Shown here: positions 36,791 to 45,909 of the stretch, one piece after another
Numbering within the stretch: position 1 is the stretch's first letter
Layout: every line of letters begins with the position of its first letter
Source of the DNA: Bin87 sp965217175
GTDB lineage: Bacteria; Chloroflexota; Dehalococcoidia; Lucifugimonadales; UBA3495
Reading direction: 5' to 3'
DNA length: 64,000 bases
Assembly (NCBI GenBank): GCA_965217175.1
Contig: OZ244251.1
Span: 2,108,001 to 2,172,000, forward strand
Notes under the pieces: model-generated
The model's input: the letters and a program-made list of their open reading frames with translations, nothing else
The model's database searches: none
Told to the model about the DNA's origin: nothing
Made by a program: the position numbers and the translations under genes

Positions 36791-36966
36791 AATGCCAATA
36801 TCTTGCCAGACGCCACGTTTTAATTCAAGCGAACCCGAAGGTTGAATGCCCGGACGGGTTGGCCTACAATGCCTTGGACGACGTTGTAAACGATTTCGTG
36901 AACGATCTCGCCGGAGAAAAGCCATCACTTAGCGCAATCTCGCGCGCCAATTGCCGGAGGCACCAA

Positions 36967-38157
36967 ATGATCACAACCTTTGACAGCCTATACGCTGGTC
37001 ACGTCGATATGGACAACGTTGGATACGCCGGTACGGCGGTCAACGATCGTTCGTATTCGGATGAGTTCCTCGCTGGCGCGTTCGATAAAGGCGTTGCCAT
37101 TGCACAAACACTGGATAAGCACGGCTACGATACCTTCTGGATGGCAGAGCACCATTTTCAGCCCGAGGGCTATGAATGCATCCCGAATCTGCTGATGTTT
37201 ATCGTGCACCTGGCTCACCTGACCGAACGGTTGCGGTTCGGATGCGGGTTCAATATTGCGCCGATGTGGCATCCGTTGCGACTGGCCGAAGACTTCGCTG
37301 CCGCAGACTGGATGACGAACGGCCGCGTGACTTTCGGCGTGGGCCGCGGTTACCACACCCGTGAGGTGGAGTCATTCGGATCCCCGTTGATGGACCAGGC
37401 CGCCAACCGGGAGCTATTTGAAGAACAGGTGCAGGTGATTTTCAAAGCCTTTAACGAGCGATCATTCTCGCATCACGGCAAGCATTTCGACTTTCCTCCC
37501 CAGGTACCGTACCGTGGATACCAACTGGAAGAAATTACATTGGTTCCGCGTCCCAAAACCCTCCCGGTGGAGTGTTGGCAACCGATCCAGGGCGGTACGG
37601 GACGAGCGCTGGAATTCATGGCCAGCATGGGAATCAAGGGAGTGATCGGCGGGGGTTCGTCCGAGGGTGGTGCGATGGACGGCATCATGCATGCGTATCG
37701 CGACGCGTTGACGCGCCATGGCAAGCCGGAAGCCGAGCTGGGCGAGGATTTGGCCGTTGGGTTCCATTTCCACATCGCGCCGACGGTGGAAGAGGCCGCC
37801 CGACAGGCCGGCCGGTATTACGAAGAAAACCTGAAGATGTTCGGGCCGTTGCGGTTGACGCGTGGCTTGACGGAACAGCAGATCCTGGACATTAGCAACC
37901 CACAGGTGGCGCCCAACGCGGGATTGCCGCGAATTGAGGATGCCATCGAGAACGGCAGCGTGCTGGCCGGGACTCCGGAATCAATTATTGAGAAACTGAA
38001 GGGAGTTGAGGAACGGTACCCTGGTCTGAAGCGAATTCAGGTGGGGCAGCCGGTAGGCACTCCGCAGACCCTCATTCTGGAGCAGCTGCAGTGGTTCGCA
38101 GAAGAGGTAATGCCTGCCTTCAAAAACGTGGAAATGGCGGTACCGGCGGATAACTGA
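36967..38157 (+). CDS. LLM-class flavin-dependent oxidoreductase 1
   Basis: Bacterial-luciferase-like monooxygenase or F420-type oxidoreductase, 396 residues. It has the family core YDTFWMAEHHFQPEGYECIPN, MWHPLRLAEDFAAADWMTNGRVTFGVGRGYHTREVESFG and a C-terminal GTPESIIEKL. The ATG at 36967 has GGAGG 6 bases upstream; codons before it lack homology. Flavin (FMN) or F420 use cannot be decided from sequence. It is followed by a strong terminator, so it is a single-gene unit. Paralogues of this family are numerous in SAR202, where they are proposed to oxidise recalcitrant organics. Confidence 0.88.
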   Translation: MITTFDSLYAGHVDMDNVGYAGTAVNDRSYSDEFLAGAFDKGVAIAQTLDKHGYDTFWMAEHHFQPEGYECIPNLLMFIVHLAHLTERLRFGCGFNIAPMWHPLRLAEDFAAADWMTNGRVTFGVGRGYHTREVESFGSPLMDQAANRELFEEQVQVIFKAFNERSFSHHGKHFDFPPQVPYRGYQLEEITLVPRPKTLPVECWQPIQGGTGRALEFMASMGIKGVIGGGSSEGGAMDGIMHAYRDALTRHGKPEAELGEDLAVGFHFHIAPTVEEAARQAGRYYEENLKMFGPLRLTRGLTEQQILDISNPQVAPNAGLPRIEDAIENGSVLAGTPESIIEKLKGVEERYPGLKRIQVGQPVGTPQTLILEQLQWFAEEVMPAFKNVEMAVPADN

Positions 38158-38226
38158 TCTGACACCGGAACGCGATACACGACGGCATAGCCCCGTGTCG
38201 GCGAGCGGCGCGGCAGCCTGAGAATG

Positions 38227-38276
38227 AATTTGCGGGCGCTTCCACCTGGCATTGCCGGGTGGGGCGCCCGCAAATT
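38227..38276 (+). terminator. Long hairpin terminator after LLM oxidoreductase 1
   Basis: AATTTGCGGGCGC (38227-38239) pairs with GCGCCCGCAAATT (38264-38276), with CCACC/GGTGG inside, followed by TT. It lies 70 bases after the stop codon. Confidence 0.75.
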
Positions 38277-38419
38277 TTGGCCGACGTATATTGTGTCCGT
38301 ACTGACCGTAGCGAGGGTCGTTTTTCGCGATGCCGGCATCCTGATGACAGGTGGGCGGGGACGGTGTTTCGGGTGAGGTGATAACCTAATAACTAGGCCA
38401 CAAATTTAGGAGATGAACT

Positions 38420-39205
38420 ATGCCTGATATTACCAGTTATTCCAATGGAAGACCGTCCTGGGCCGACTTGATGTGTCACGATGGCGACGCGGCCAAGCAC
38501 TTTTATTCCAGCCTGTTTGGATGGGAAATCGTGGACAATCCGATCGACGAACACCTGGTCTACTCGATGTACATGCACCGGGGATTGCCGGTATGCGCTT
38601 CAGCAGTGGCCTATCCCGGTTCGGAACAAGAGAATATGCCCTCCCACTGGAGCGTTTACGTTACTGTAAGCGATCTGGAGGCTGCTACGGAACGAGCGCG
38701 CGCTGCCGGAGGGACCGTTATTTCCGAACCGTTCCAGGTGATGGACGTGGGCCGGATGTCGATGATCCAGGACCAGCAGGGTGCGATGTTGCGGTTGTGG
38801 TACCCAATTCAGCATGTAGGCGCCGGCGTGATAAACGAACCCGGCGCTCTATCCTGGTTTGAACTGGCGACCACCGACACGGATTCCGCCCAGGAATTTT
38901 ACGCCCAGGTTCTTGAAGTGGAGATCGGGCCTGATCCAGATTCGCCTTTCCCCTACACGCTGGTGAAAGTGGACGGCGAACCGGCGGCCGGGATTATCCA
39001 AATTGTCGATGACTGGGGACCGGTGCCGCCAAACTGGGGTGTTTATTTTGGAGTCGATGACGTTGACGGAACGGTTGCGAAGGCGCGGGAACTGGGCGGT
39101 AAAGTAATCGTCGAGCCAAACGACATCGGCGATTTTGCGCGTTTCTCGGTTCTTTCCGACCCTGAAGGCGCGGTGTTTTCCGTTATCAATCTGACCCAAT
39201 GGTAG
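38420..39205 (+). CDS. VOC (glyoxalase/dioxygenase) superfamily protein with two domains
   Basis: A 261-residue protein made of two tandem VOC modules: 1 to about 130 (GRPSWADLMCHDGDAAKHFY, SLFGWEI ... ISEPFQVMDVGRMSMIQDQQG) and about 140-261 (GALSWFELATTDTDSAQEFY ... FARFSVLSDPEGAVFSV). The family includes glyoxalase I, extradiol dioxygenases and antibiotic-binding proteins; the reaction is unknown. Proteins of this pattern are often annotated as 27 kDa antigen/glyoxalase-like. TAGGAG lies upstream of the ATG. It stands alone between a terminator and a convergent gene. Confidence 0.85.
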   Translation: MPDITSYSNGRPSWADLMCHDGDAAKHFYSSLFGWEIVDNPIDEHLVYSMYMHRGLPVCASAVAYPGSEQENMPSHWSVYVTVSDLEAATERARAAGGTVISEPFQVMDVGRMSMIQDQQGAMLRLWYPIQHVGAGVINEPGALSWFELATTDTDSAQEFYAQVLEVEIGPDPDSPFPYTLVKVDGEPAAGIIQIVDDWGPVPPNWGVYFGVDDVDGTVAKARELGGKVIVEPNDIGDFARFSVLSDPEGAVFSVINLTQW

Positions 39206-39259
39206 AAGTTGGCGGGGCAAATATCCCAGACATGAAATAGCTAACCCCGCCGGGTTGCC

Positions 39260-40177
39260 CTATTGCCCAGTGTTCTGTTGCAGGGTGCCCGGCGGATAAT
39301 TATCCAGCCACCAGCGGGCGATTTCATCGCGGCGGGCAAACCAGACACCGGGATGGCTTCGTGCATAGCGGAGGAACCGGTCCAGCGCGCGGGAACGAGC
39401 GGGCCGGCCGGCGATGCGGCAGTGCAGGCCAACCGACATCATCTTGGGGTGGGTCCGGCCCTCGTCGTATAACACGTCGAAGGTGTCTTTCATGTATTCG
39501 TAAAAGTCGCCGACGCTGTTCAGACCGCCGCGCCAAAACCTGGCGTCGTTGGTTTCAAAGCTGTAGGGCAACACCAACCAGGGTTTGCCCTCTACGTCGG
39601 TATAGTATGGCAGGTCGTCGTTGAAAACGCCGCTATCGTAGAAGAATCCTCCCTCACTGGCCACGAGGTCGCGCGTGTTTACGCTGGAGCCGTAGCGGGT
39701 GAACCAACCGACGGGCCGCACGCCAGTGGTGGCGGCCAGAGACTCCACGGTTTTGCGTATTGCTTCGGCTTCCTCGGCTTTGGATTTGTTGTGGTACTCC
39801 TCCCAACGGTATCCGTGACCGCAGATTTCATGCCCGCGGTTCACCACCTCGCGCCCGACTTCAAGGTTGCGTTCGATGGCAACGGCGCAACAGAAAAAGG
39901 TGCTCTTGACGTCGTAGCGGTCCAGCAAGTTCAGGATTCTCCAGACTCCTACCCGGCTGCCATACTCGAAGAACGATTCGTTGAACAGATCACGTTGACC
40001 GGAAGGGATCGGGGACGGCACTTCGTTATTGGACTCGTGGTGGTCGTCGCCGTCCAGCAGCGATGCCTCGCTGCCTTCCTCGTAGTTGACCACAACCGAG
40101 ATTGCGATACGGGCGTTTCCCGGCCAACGAACTGAAGGCGGATTGGCTCCGTATCCGATAAAATCGCGCTCTTCCAT
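39260..40177 (-). CDS. Polysaccharide deacetylase family protein, allantoinase (PuuE)-like
   Basis: A 305-residue NodB-fold hydrolase. The N-terminal RDFIGYGANPPSVRWPGNARIAISVVVNYEEGSEASLLDGDD closely follows PuuE-type allantoinases, as do STFFCCAVAIERN, EICGHGYRWEEY and the C-terminal HPGVWFARRDEIARWW. It could hydrolyse allantoin or another cyclic amide; no purine-catabolism genes are nearby, so its substrate is open. It lies 32 bases downstream of the UGSC partner gene on the same strand, third in a likely operon headed by the UGSC selenoprotein. Confidence 0.82.
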   Translation of the reverse strand: MEERDFIGYGANPPSVRWPGNARIAISVVVNYEEGSEASLLDGDDHHESNNEVPSPIPSGQRDLFNESFFEYGSRVGVWRILNLLDRYDVKSTFFCCAVAIERNLEVGREVVNRGHEICGHGYRWEEYHNKSKAEEAEAIRKTVESLAATTGVRPVGWFTRYGSSVNTRDLVASEGGFFYDSGVFNDDLPYYTDVEGKPWLVLPYSFETNDARFWRGGLNSVGDFYEYMKDTFDVLYDEGRTHPKMMSVGLHCRIAGRPARSRALDRFLRYARSHPGVWFARRDEIARWWLDNYPPGTLQQNTGQ

Positions 40178-40209
40178 GAATCTGCCTGCCTGATCGAGAA
40201 GTTAGCCAG

Positions 40210-41298
40210 TCACTGGGGCAATTGGATGCGCTTGGTGACGGGCCGATTGTAAGGTCGGGGGGGACAATATGCGGAACGGGACCGAGCTGGGTCGCCGGCC
40301 ACCACCAACATAATGTTGTCGGGGTCGCGTACGATGGGAAGCATGGGTTCGGGGCCGTCGGTATCCAGCCACTTGGGCCAGAAGTATGGTTCTCCGGCCT
40401 CCACGTTGCGGCCGTACCGCAGTTCCTTGTAACGACGCACCTGTTCGATGGGGATGCGAGCCCGCTCGTATAAATACAACTGGACATCCCGTTTCGTCCA
40501 ACCCTCGTCATGCAACCCGTAGGCGATGAGTGGGCTGACCACCGCAAGCAGGTGTCCGCCGTGGATCATGTTGTGGTTGAGATTACACAGCGAGTCGGCA
40601 AGAATCCACAGCGCGAATTCCATGCTGCCGGAACCGGCCGGGTTGTTTCCCCGGGGTGCGTCGGCAGCGAAAAGAGTTACGCAGCTGTCGTCTGCGCCAT
40701 ATCCCATATCGACGTGAATCGGCGACCAGGGTGTATCGACGTCACCGCCCATGCAGTATGAATATTTGGCTGGCGAGCCGAGTGTTGACTTGTCTCCGGT
40801 GTCGGGGCGGCCATCGCCCAGGTTGATCATGATCAGGCGAAGCGCTCTGCCGATGGTGGCGTTGGCTCGATTGCCGTGTCCGAATAGCCCGACTCCATGA
40901 TTGATGCCAATGGCTTCGACGATTGGGCCGGTGATCATGACGAGAGGCGCAGCAGGGTCGCTGGTGGCCTGCAGGCCCCGAACATCAAAGCGTTCGTCCA
41001 ATGCCGCTTCCACGGCGGCCAGAACGACCGGCATGTACTCTGCTCTGCATCCTGCCATCACTGAGTTGATGGCCACCGACTCGACGGTAACGATCCCCAT
41101 CCTTGGAGGCATAACTCCGAGGACGTCGTCGCCGTCGCGCCCTGATGCTGCTACGAATTCCTGAACCGCCGACTCGGTTGGCGGCACGATGGGCAGGCCA
41201 TCGGTCCAACCATTTTCGAAATAGGTTTCGATGGTGTCCAGGGCGCCCTGGACGGTGTCCAACCCAGTGAGGCGCGAATCATGTTGTCGGATAGCCAC
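40210..41298 (-). CDS. Large conserved partner protein of the UGSC selenoprotein
   Basis: A 362-residue protein of a family I know mainly as the neighbour of UGSC proteins. It begins near LDTIETYFENGWTDGLPIVPP and continues with INSVMAGCRAEYMPVVLAAVEA, GPIVEAIGINHGVGLFGHGNRANATIGRALRL and NHNMIHGGHLLAVVSPLIA. There is no signal or membrane segment. Conserved Cys and His residues (AGCRAEY, YCMGGD, CNLNHN, GGH) suggest a catalytic or metal role, but no function is established. It starts 20 bases after the UGSC stop, and the two are very probably co-translated. Confidence 0.75.
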   Translation of the reverse strand: MAIRQHDSRLTGLDTVQGALDTIETYFENGWTDGLPIVPPTESAVQEFVAASGRDGDDVLGVMPPRMGIVTVESVAINSVMAGCRAEYMPVVLAAVEAALDERFDVRGLQATSDPAAPLVMITGPIVEAIGINHGVGLFGHGNRANATIGRALRLIMINLGDGRPDTGDKSTLGSPAKYSYCMGGDVDTPWSPIHVDMGYGADDSCVTLFAADAPRGNNPAGSGSMEFALWILADSLCNLNHNMIHGGHLLAVVSPLIAYGLHDEGWTKRDVQLYLYERARIPIEQVRRYKELRYGRNVEAGEPYFWPKWLDTDGPEPMLPIVRDPDNIMLVVAGDPARSRSAYCPPRPYNRPVTKRIQLPQ

Positions 41299-41318
41299 CG
41301 GTGCACAAACCTGTCAGG

Positions 41319-41882
41319 TTAAGCGCCGTCGTGAGACGTGATGGCTGTTACAACATCGGCGGCCATGATCCGGGCGCGTTCGGCGGCAGCGGAACGGTCT
41401 CCGAGCGGGTGAGGGATGATGACCAGCGGCAATTCGGCAAGGTTGTTGGCCCCGGAAATTGCATTGGCCAAACGCACGAAATTGGTGGTGACCACAACCG
41501 CGGCGGGCTTACCCATGTCCTCAAAATTCAACGCGTCGAGCACACTGCCCGACGTACAGGACCCTCAAAGCGCTACGCCGGCGATGAGGAAGTCCGACTC
41601 CGCTCCCATCTGGCTGATGATGTTCGGTTCGGCCGGCCGAGTCGAAGTAAATTTGGTTTGCAAAACGACTTTGGCCACGCCGTAATCGGTTTCCAGAATT
41701 TCGGCGAGGCTCTGAAAAAAGAAACTGGAAGTATCGTTGCCGTTGTCCAGCAGACCTGCAACCTTGCCAGCCACCGAATCCAGCCGCCCGTTCAGGGTGC
41801 GGTTGGCCAGATCGACATACCCAGTTGGGTTGAGGTATGAAACCCTGCCGACATCCACGACCGAGGATAACTGTGTTTGCAT
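41319..41882 (-). CDS. UGSC family selenoprotein (in-frame TGA as selenocysteine)
   Basis: Reading through TGA at 41567..41565 gives a 187-residue protein with Sec106 in the motif VAL-U-GSCTSGSVLDAL. The N-terminal half (LNGRLDSVAGKVAGLLDNGN) and the C-terminal half (PAAVVVTTNF, LPLVIIPHPLGDR) both match UGSC family proteins as I remember them. In that family the first motif position is Sec or Cys, so the TGA is expected. ATG at 41882 is preferred; GTG at 41894 is in frame too. It is the first gene of a unit with the large partner and an allantoinase-like deacetylase. The reaction is unknown; the U-x-x-C pattern suggests thiol/selenol redox chemistry. Confidence 0.9.
41534..41554 (-). promoter_or_regulatory. 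Candidate bacterial SECIS hairpin of the UGSC gene
   Basis: Beginning 10 bases after the TGA, CGTCGGGCA pairs with TGCTCGACG (nine pairs, one G-T) around a three-base loop GTG. The loop starts 19 bases after the TGA, with G as its first base. This is the best-formed of the three candidate elements. Folding was done by eye. Confidence 0.65.
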
Positions 41883-42099
41883 AGTCTCCACCACCGTCCG
41901 GTTTGCGGGTCATAATAGCATAGCCTTTTGCGTTTCGATTGGAATCAGCTGCCGGGATGATGTCAAGGCGTACAGCGGCCAGTCACGGGTTCCGGAAAAA
42001 GCATTCCGTTGGTGCGGCAATTATGGACAATTTTGGGATTACGGTTCAGAATGGCACGAAACGCGATACGAACGGGGAGCATATCTGGAGGCCGAACAC

Positions 42100-43722
42100 A
42101 TGACGATAGCCAGCGCAAATGCGCAGAACCTGTCCCCATTGCAGTTCCTGGAGCGTAGCGCTACGGTTTATCCCAGGCGGGCCGCCTGCGTATACAACGG
42201 CGTGATCACAACTTACGGCCAGCTCCACCAGAGGGTGCGGAAACACGCGGCGGCTCTCCGCAGTGTTGGGGTGGAGGCCGGCGATCGGGTCGCTTATCTG
42301 GTTCCAAACCTGCCAGTGATGCTGGAAGCGAACTTTGCGCCCATGGGAATCGGTGCGGTTCTGGTGGCGCTCAACATCAGGTTGTCCTCTCGAGAAATTG
42401 CCTACATATTGAACCACTCGGGCAGCAAGGTATTGGTATTCGATTCGGAGTTGGCCGACACCGTTCGACAGCTGAGAGACGATTGTCCCGGAGTGGAAAC
42501 CTACGTACAGGTACGCGATACGGCGCCGCTGGCCACCGATATATCAGGACCGGAATTTGAGGAATGGTTGGCCAACGTGGAACCTCTGTCGGAACTGCCG
42601 GGGCCGGCGTCGGAAACGGATACCACCACGATTAACTACACATCCGGCACTACCGGTATGCCCAAGGGCGTTGAATATACTCCCCGGGGCGCCTATCTCA
42701 ACGCCATCGGCGAGGCCATGGAGATGGGCATGAACTGGAGGAGTGTTTATCTTTGGACGCTGCCCATGTTCCATGCCAACGGATGGTGTTTCCCGTGGGC
42801 GGTTACCGCAGTGGGAGGAACCCATATTTGTTTACGGAGGGTCGACCCGGCGGAGGTGTATCGGCTGATACGTGAGGAGTCGGTAACGCATCTGTGTGCG
42901 GCGCCCACTGTATTGACCGGACTGTACGCTGCGCCGGAAGCCGCCTCAGCCGACCTTACGGGGCTGACGATAATGACGGCGGGCGCGCCGCCGGCTCCCC
43001 AGGTGATTCGCACGATAGAGGGTATGGGCGCCAACATCATCCATGTGTATGGACTTACCGAGACCTATGGACCCTGCACGGTTGCGGCCTCGCAACCGGA
43101 ATGGGACGAAATGGGTGCGGAAGACCTGGCCCGTGCGAAAGCGCGGCAGGGGGTTCCCTATATGGTGTACGGCGTGGGTCTGCGCGTGGTGGACGAAGAC
43201 ATGCGGGACGTTCCCCAGGACGGTGAGTCCATGGGTGAAGTGGTGATGCAGGGGGACGCCGTCATGAAGGGTTACTACAAAGACGTGGAGGCCACCGCCG
43301 AGGCGTTTCGCGGCGGCTGGTTCCACTCTGGAGACCTGGCGGTTTGGCACGCGGATGGTTATATCGAACTACAAGATCGCTCCAAGGACATTATCATCTC
43401 GGGCGGTGAGAACATCTCCAGCCAAGAGGTGGAGAAAGTGATTATGGAGCATCCTGGCGTGCTCGAAGTGTGCGTGGTGGGAGTTCCCGATCAGCATTGG
43501 GGAGAGGTTCCCAAGGCTTTCGTGGTGCCACGCGGCGGCGGGTCTGTGAGCGCTGAAGAAATAATCGAATTCACTCGCGACCGGATCGCCCATTTCAAGG
43601 CTCCCAAGAGCGTAGAGTTCGGGGAATTGCCCAAGACGGCCACCGGGAAGATTCAGAAGTTTATTCTGCGCGAAAAAGAGTGGCAGGGCCAGGAGCGCAG
43701 AATCCAGGGATCACAGGTATAG
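42100..43722 (+). CDS. Acyl-CoA synthetase (AMP-forming), FadD-like
   Basis: Activates a carboxylic acid to its CoA thioester through an acyl-adenylate. The 540-residue protein has the ATP-binding P-loop YTSGTTGMPKG (180-190), HVYGLTETYGP, the hinge region GGWFHSGDLAVWHADGYIELQDRSKDIIISGGENISS and the catalytic lysine in PKTATGKIQK near the end. The ATG at 42100 has GGAGG 8 bases upstream; in-frame codons before it overlap the divergent UGSC gene and show no homology. It resembles medium- or long-chain acyl-CoA ligases and AMP-ligases of aromatic acids; the substrate is not predictable. Confidence 0.9.
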   Translation: MTIASANAQNLSPLQFLERSATVYPRRAACVYNGVITTYGQLHQRVRKHAAALRSVGVEAGDRVAYLVPNLPVMLEANFAPMGIGAVLVALNIRLSSREIAYILNHSGSKVLVFDSELADTVRQLRDDCPGVETYVQVRDTAPLATDISGPEFEEWLANVEPLSELPGPASETDTTTINYTSGTTGMPKGVEYTPRGAYLNAIGEAMEMGMNWRSVYLWTLPMFHANGWCFPWAVTAVGGTHICLRRVDPAEVYRLIREESVTHLCAAPTVLTGLYAAPEAASADLTGLTIMTAGAPPAPQVIRTIEGMGANIIHVYGLTETYGPCTVAASQPEWDEMGAEDLARAKARQGVPYMVYGVGLRVVDEDMRDVPQDGESMGEVVMQGDAVMKGYYKDVEATAEAFRGGWFHSGDLAVWHADGYIELQDRSKDIIISGGENISSQEVEKVIMEHPGVLEVCVVGVPDQHWGEVPKAFVVPRGGGSVSAEEIIEFTRDRIAHFKAPKSVEFGELPKTATGKIQKFILREKEWQGQERRIQGSQV

Positions 43723-43764
43723 CCAGAACGACTGTCACCCGCTCGAACGATTGTCAGGAGGACC

Positions 43765-44814
43765 ATGATGGAATTCGGCCTCTTTCTCGAATTTCCCCGC
43801 CCCGTTGATGGAAACCACCACGATGCCTTTGTCCAATCTTTCAGATTGGTGCAGGAAGCTGAGGATCTGGGTGTATCGTCGGTTTGGCTGGCTGAGTATC
43901 ACTTCAACATGGAACGGGTGCTGGCGTCGCCGGTAACGATCGCATCAGCCATCGCAGCCAAAACCAGTACCATGCGCATCGGGACCGCCGTGTACTGCCT
44001 CCCGCTGGGTCATCCGATCCGGGTCGCCGAAGAGATGGCGACGCTGGATCACATCAGCGACGGGCGCGCCGAGCTGGGAGTGGGCCGAGGGACGTTCCCC
44101 AATGTTCATGAGGGATTTAACGTGTCCTTCGAAGAGAGTCGAAGCCGCTTCGACGAATTTCTGGAGGTGGTGACGACCGCCTGGACGCAGGAAACATTTT
44201 CATTCCACGGCGAGCATTTTTCGTGTGACGAACTGACGGTCACGCCCCGGCCGTTCCAGCAACCCCATCCGCCGATAACAATCGGGGTTACGTCTGCGGA
44301 GAGCTTCCCCATCGTCGGGTCGATGGGCCACCCGCTGATTGTGAACCCGTCGCGGGTCTTTACGCTGGGTGAGCTGGCTGGGCCGATTGCCGCGTACCGC
44401 CAGGCTTGGCTTGACGCCGGGCATCCGGGTACCGGCAAGGTCGGATTGCGGGTGCCGATTTATGTCAACGAAGACGCCGAACGCGCTTACCGGGAACCGA
44501 TGCAATCGGCCATGAATTCAATAGGACGCCTGGGCCAACGGGTTGCATCCTACGCGGGCCGGGCGGGCACCACCGGCGACTGGGGCGAGCAGAGCCGGCG
44601 CATCTTGGGCATGGAATACGACGATTGGCTGAGGGAGAAGGTGGTGTACGGCACCCCAGACCAGGTCAGCAACCGGTTGTCAGAACTGGAGGAAACCCTG
44701 GGGCTGGACCAGTGCATCTACGAGATCAACTATGGCAACCTGATGTCCGACGAGCTGCAAACCGCATCGCTTCGGCTGTTCAACAAGAAGGTGTTGGCCG
44801 GCTTGCTGAGTTAG
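43765..44814 (+). CDS. LLM-class flavin-dependent oxidoreductase 2
   Basis: A 349-residue luciferase-like protein, recognised by MEFGLFLEFPRPVDGN, SSVWLAEYHFNMERVLASP, YCLPLGHPIRVAEEMATLDHISDGRAELGVGRG and VVYGTPDQVSNRLSEL. It shares the family with the gene at 36967 but is clearly distinct. GTCAGGAGG precedes the start (MM; ATG at 43765 or 43768). It lies 42 bases after the acyl-CoA synthetase, so the two may be one transcript coupling oxidation of a substrate to CoA activation. Confidence 0.88.
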   Translation: MMEFGLFLEFPRPVDGNHHDAFVQSFRLVQEAEDLGVSSVWLAEYHFNMERVLASPVTIASAIAAKTSTMRIGTAVYCLPLGHPIRVAEEMATLDHISDGRAELGVGRGTFPNVHEGFNVSFEESRSRFDEFLEVVTTAWTQETFSFHGEHFSCDELTVTPRPFQQPHPPITIGVTSAESFPIVGSMGHPLIVNPSRVFTLGELAGPIAAYRQAWLDAGHPGTGKVGLRVPIYVNEDAERAYREPMQSAMNSIGRLGQRVASYAGRAGTTGDWGEQSRRILGMEYDDWLREKVVYGTPDQVSNRLSELEETLGLDQCIYEINYGNLMSDELQTASLRLFNKKVLAGLLS

Positions 44815-44845
44815 TGAGCCTGAATGCGGTCCGGCAAAGCGCCGC

Positions 44846-45874
44846 CTAATCCCAGGTGAAACAGACTTTACCAGTTCCACCGGCGTCAAAGAGTTTGTAG
44901 GCGGCGTCGGCTTCATCGAGCGTGTAGCGGTGCGTAAACAGGTCTTTCAGGGGCACCTTACGGTCGACCACGAATCGGGCCACTTCCTCGAGTCCGTTCA
45001 GGCTGAATGTCCATGAACCGAGTATAGTCAACTGCTTGTGGATAATTTGCGGGCTGACGTCGAAGGTGGTGGTGTTGCCTTCTCCCACGAAACACACTCG
45101 TCCCCACAACATGGCAGAATCTACGGCGTTGACCCTTGCCTCGGGTCGCCCGGTGCAATCCAGCGCGGCGGGGGCTCCTTCTCCGTGGGTTAGCTCACGG
45201 ATAGCTTCAACCGGATTTTGACTGCTGGCGTTGATGCAAACATCGGCGCCGAGCCGCTGCGCCAGCTGCAATCGGTCCCCATCAATATCGACTGCGATAA
45301 CCCGGGCGCCCATGGCTTTGGCGAACATGGTTCCGCTGGCTCCCACCGGACCCTGGCCGAAGATGGCGATGGTATCGTCGCCGGCGATGTTGAGGCGCTT
45401 CAGGGCATGGAAAGCGGTGCCGGTGCCGCAAGCGCATGCGGAGCCTTCATCGAAGTCCAATCCGTCGGGCATTTTGACGCAGGTATACGCCGGACAAATC
45501 AGGAAGTCTTCGTGGCCGCCGTTGGCGCCGGTGCCATAAACCACCGAGCCATTCAGGCACATTTGGGTGTAGCCGATCCGGCACATGGTGCAGGTTCGGC
45601 ACCCGGTATAGTGGTGCATCATCACGCGGTCGCCGACGGCAACTTCGGTAACATCGGCGCCGATTTCCGCGACAACGCCACATGGTTCATGTCCGGCCAC
45701 CTTCAGATTGGCCTGGTCGCCACGCTCCGATCTGGCTGCCCGGTAATGCCGCAAGTCGCTGCCGCACAACCCGGATGCTTTCATCGCGATGACAACATCG
45801 CCGGGCCCGGGATGAGGATCGGGAAGAGTACGGATCTCCACCTCTCGGTCGCCAGTAAATACTACGCCACGCAT
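44846..45874 (-). CDS. Zinc-dependent alcohol dehydrogenase (MDR family)
   Basis: A 342-residue medium-chain dehydrogenase. The catalytic zinc ligands are in KASGLCGSDLRHYR and VAGHEPCGVV. The four-cysteine structural zinc loop is GCRTCTMCRIGYTQMC. The cofactor site is AIFGQGPVGASGTMFAKAMGARVIAVDID, with the Asp favouring NAD. It resembles L-threonine/sorbitol-type dehydrogenases; the substrate is unknown. It is convergent with LLM oxidoreductase 2 and downstream of the FAD oxidase by 35 bases, so both are likely co-transcribed. Confidence 0.88.
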   Translation of the reverse strand: MRGVVFTGDREVEIRTLPDPHPGPGDVVIAMKASGLCGSDLRHYRAARSERGDQANLKVAGHEPCGVVAEIGADVTEVAVGDRVMMHHYTGCRTCTMCRIGYTQMCLNGSVVYGTGANGGHEDFLICPAYTCVKMPDGLDFDEGSACACGTGTAFHALKRLNIAGDDTIAIFGQGPVGASGTMFAKAMGARVIAVDIDGDRLQLAQRLGADVCINASSQNPVEAIRELTHGEGAPAALDCTGRPEARVNAVDSAMLWGRVCFVGEGNTTTFDVSPQIIHKQLTILGSWTFSLNGLEEVARFVVDRKVPLKDLFTHRYTLDEADAAYKLFDAGGTGKVCFTWD

Positions 45875-45909
45875 ATCCCAGTTCCTCCAGCAAATGTTGA
45901 GGTTTCGTG

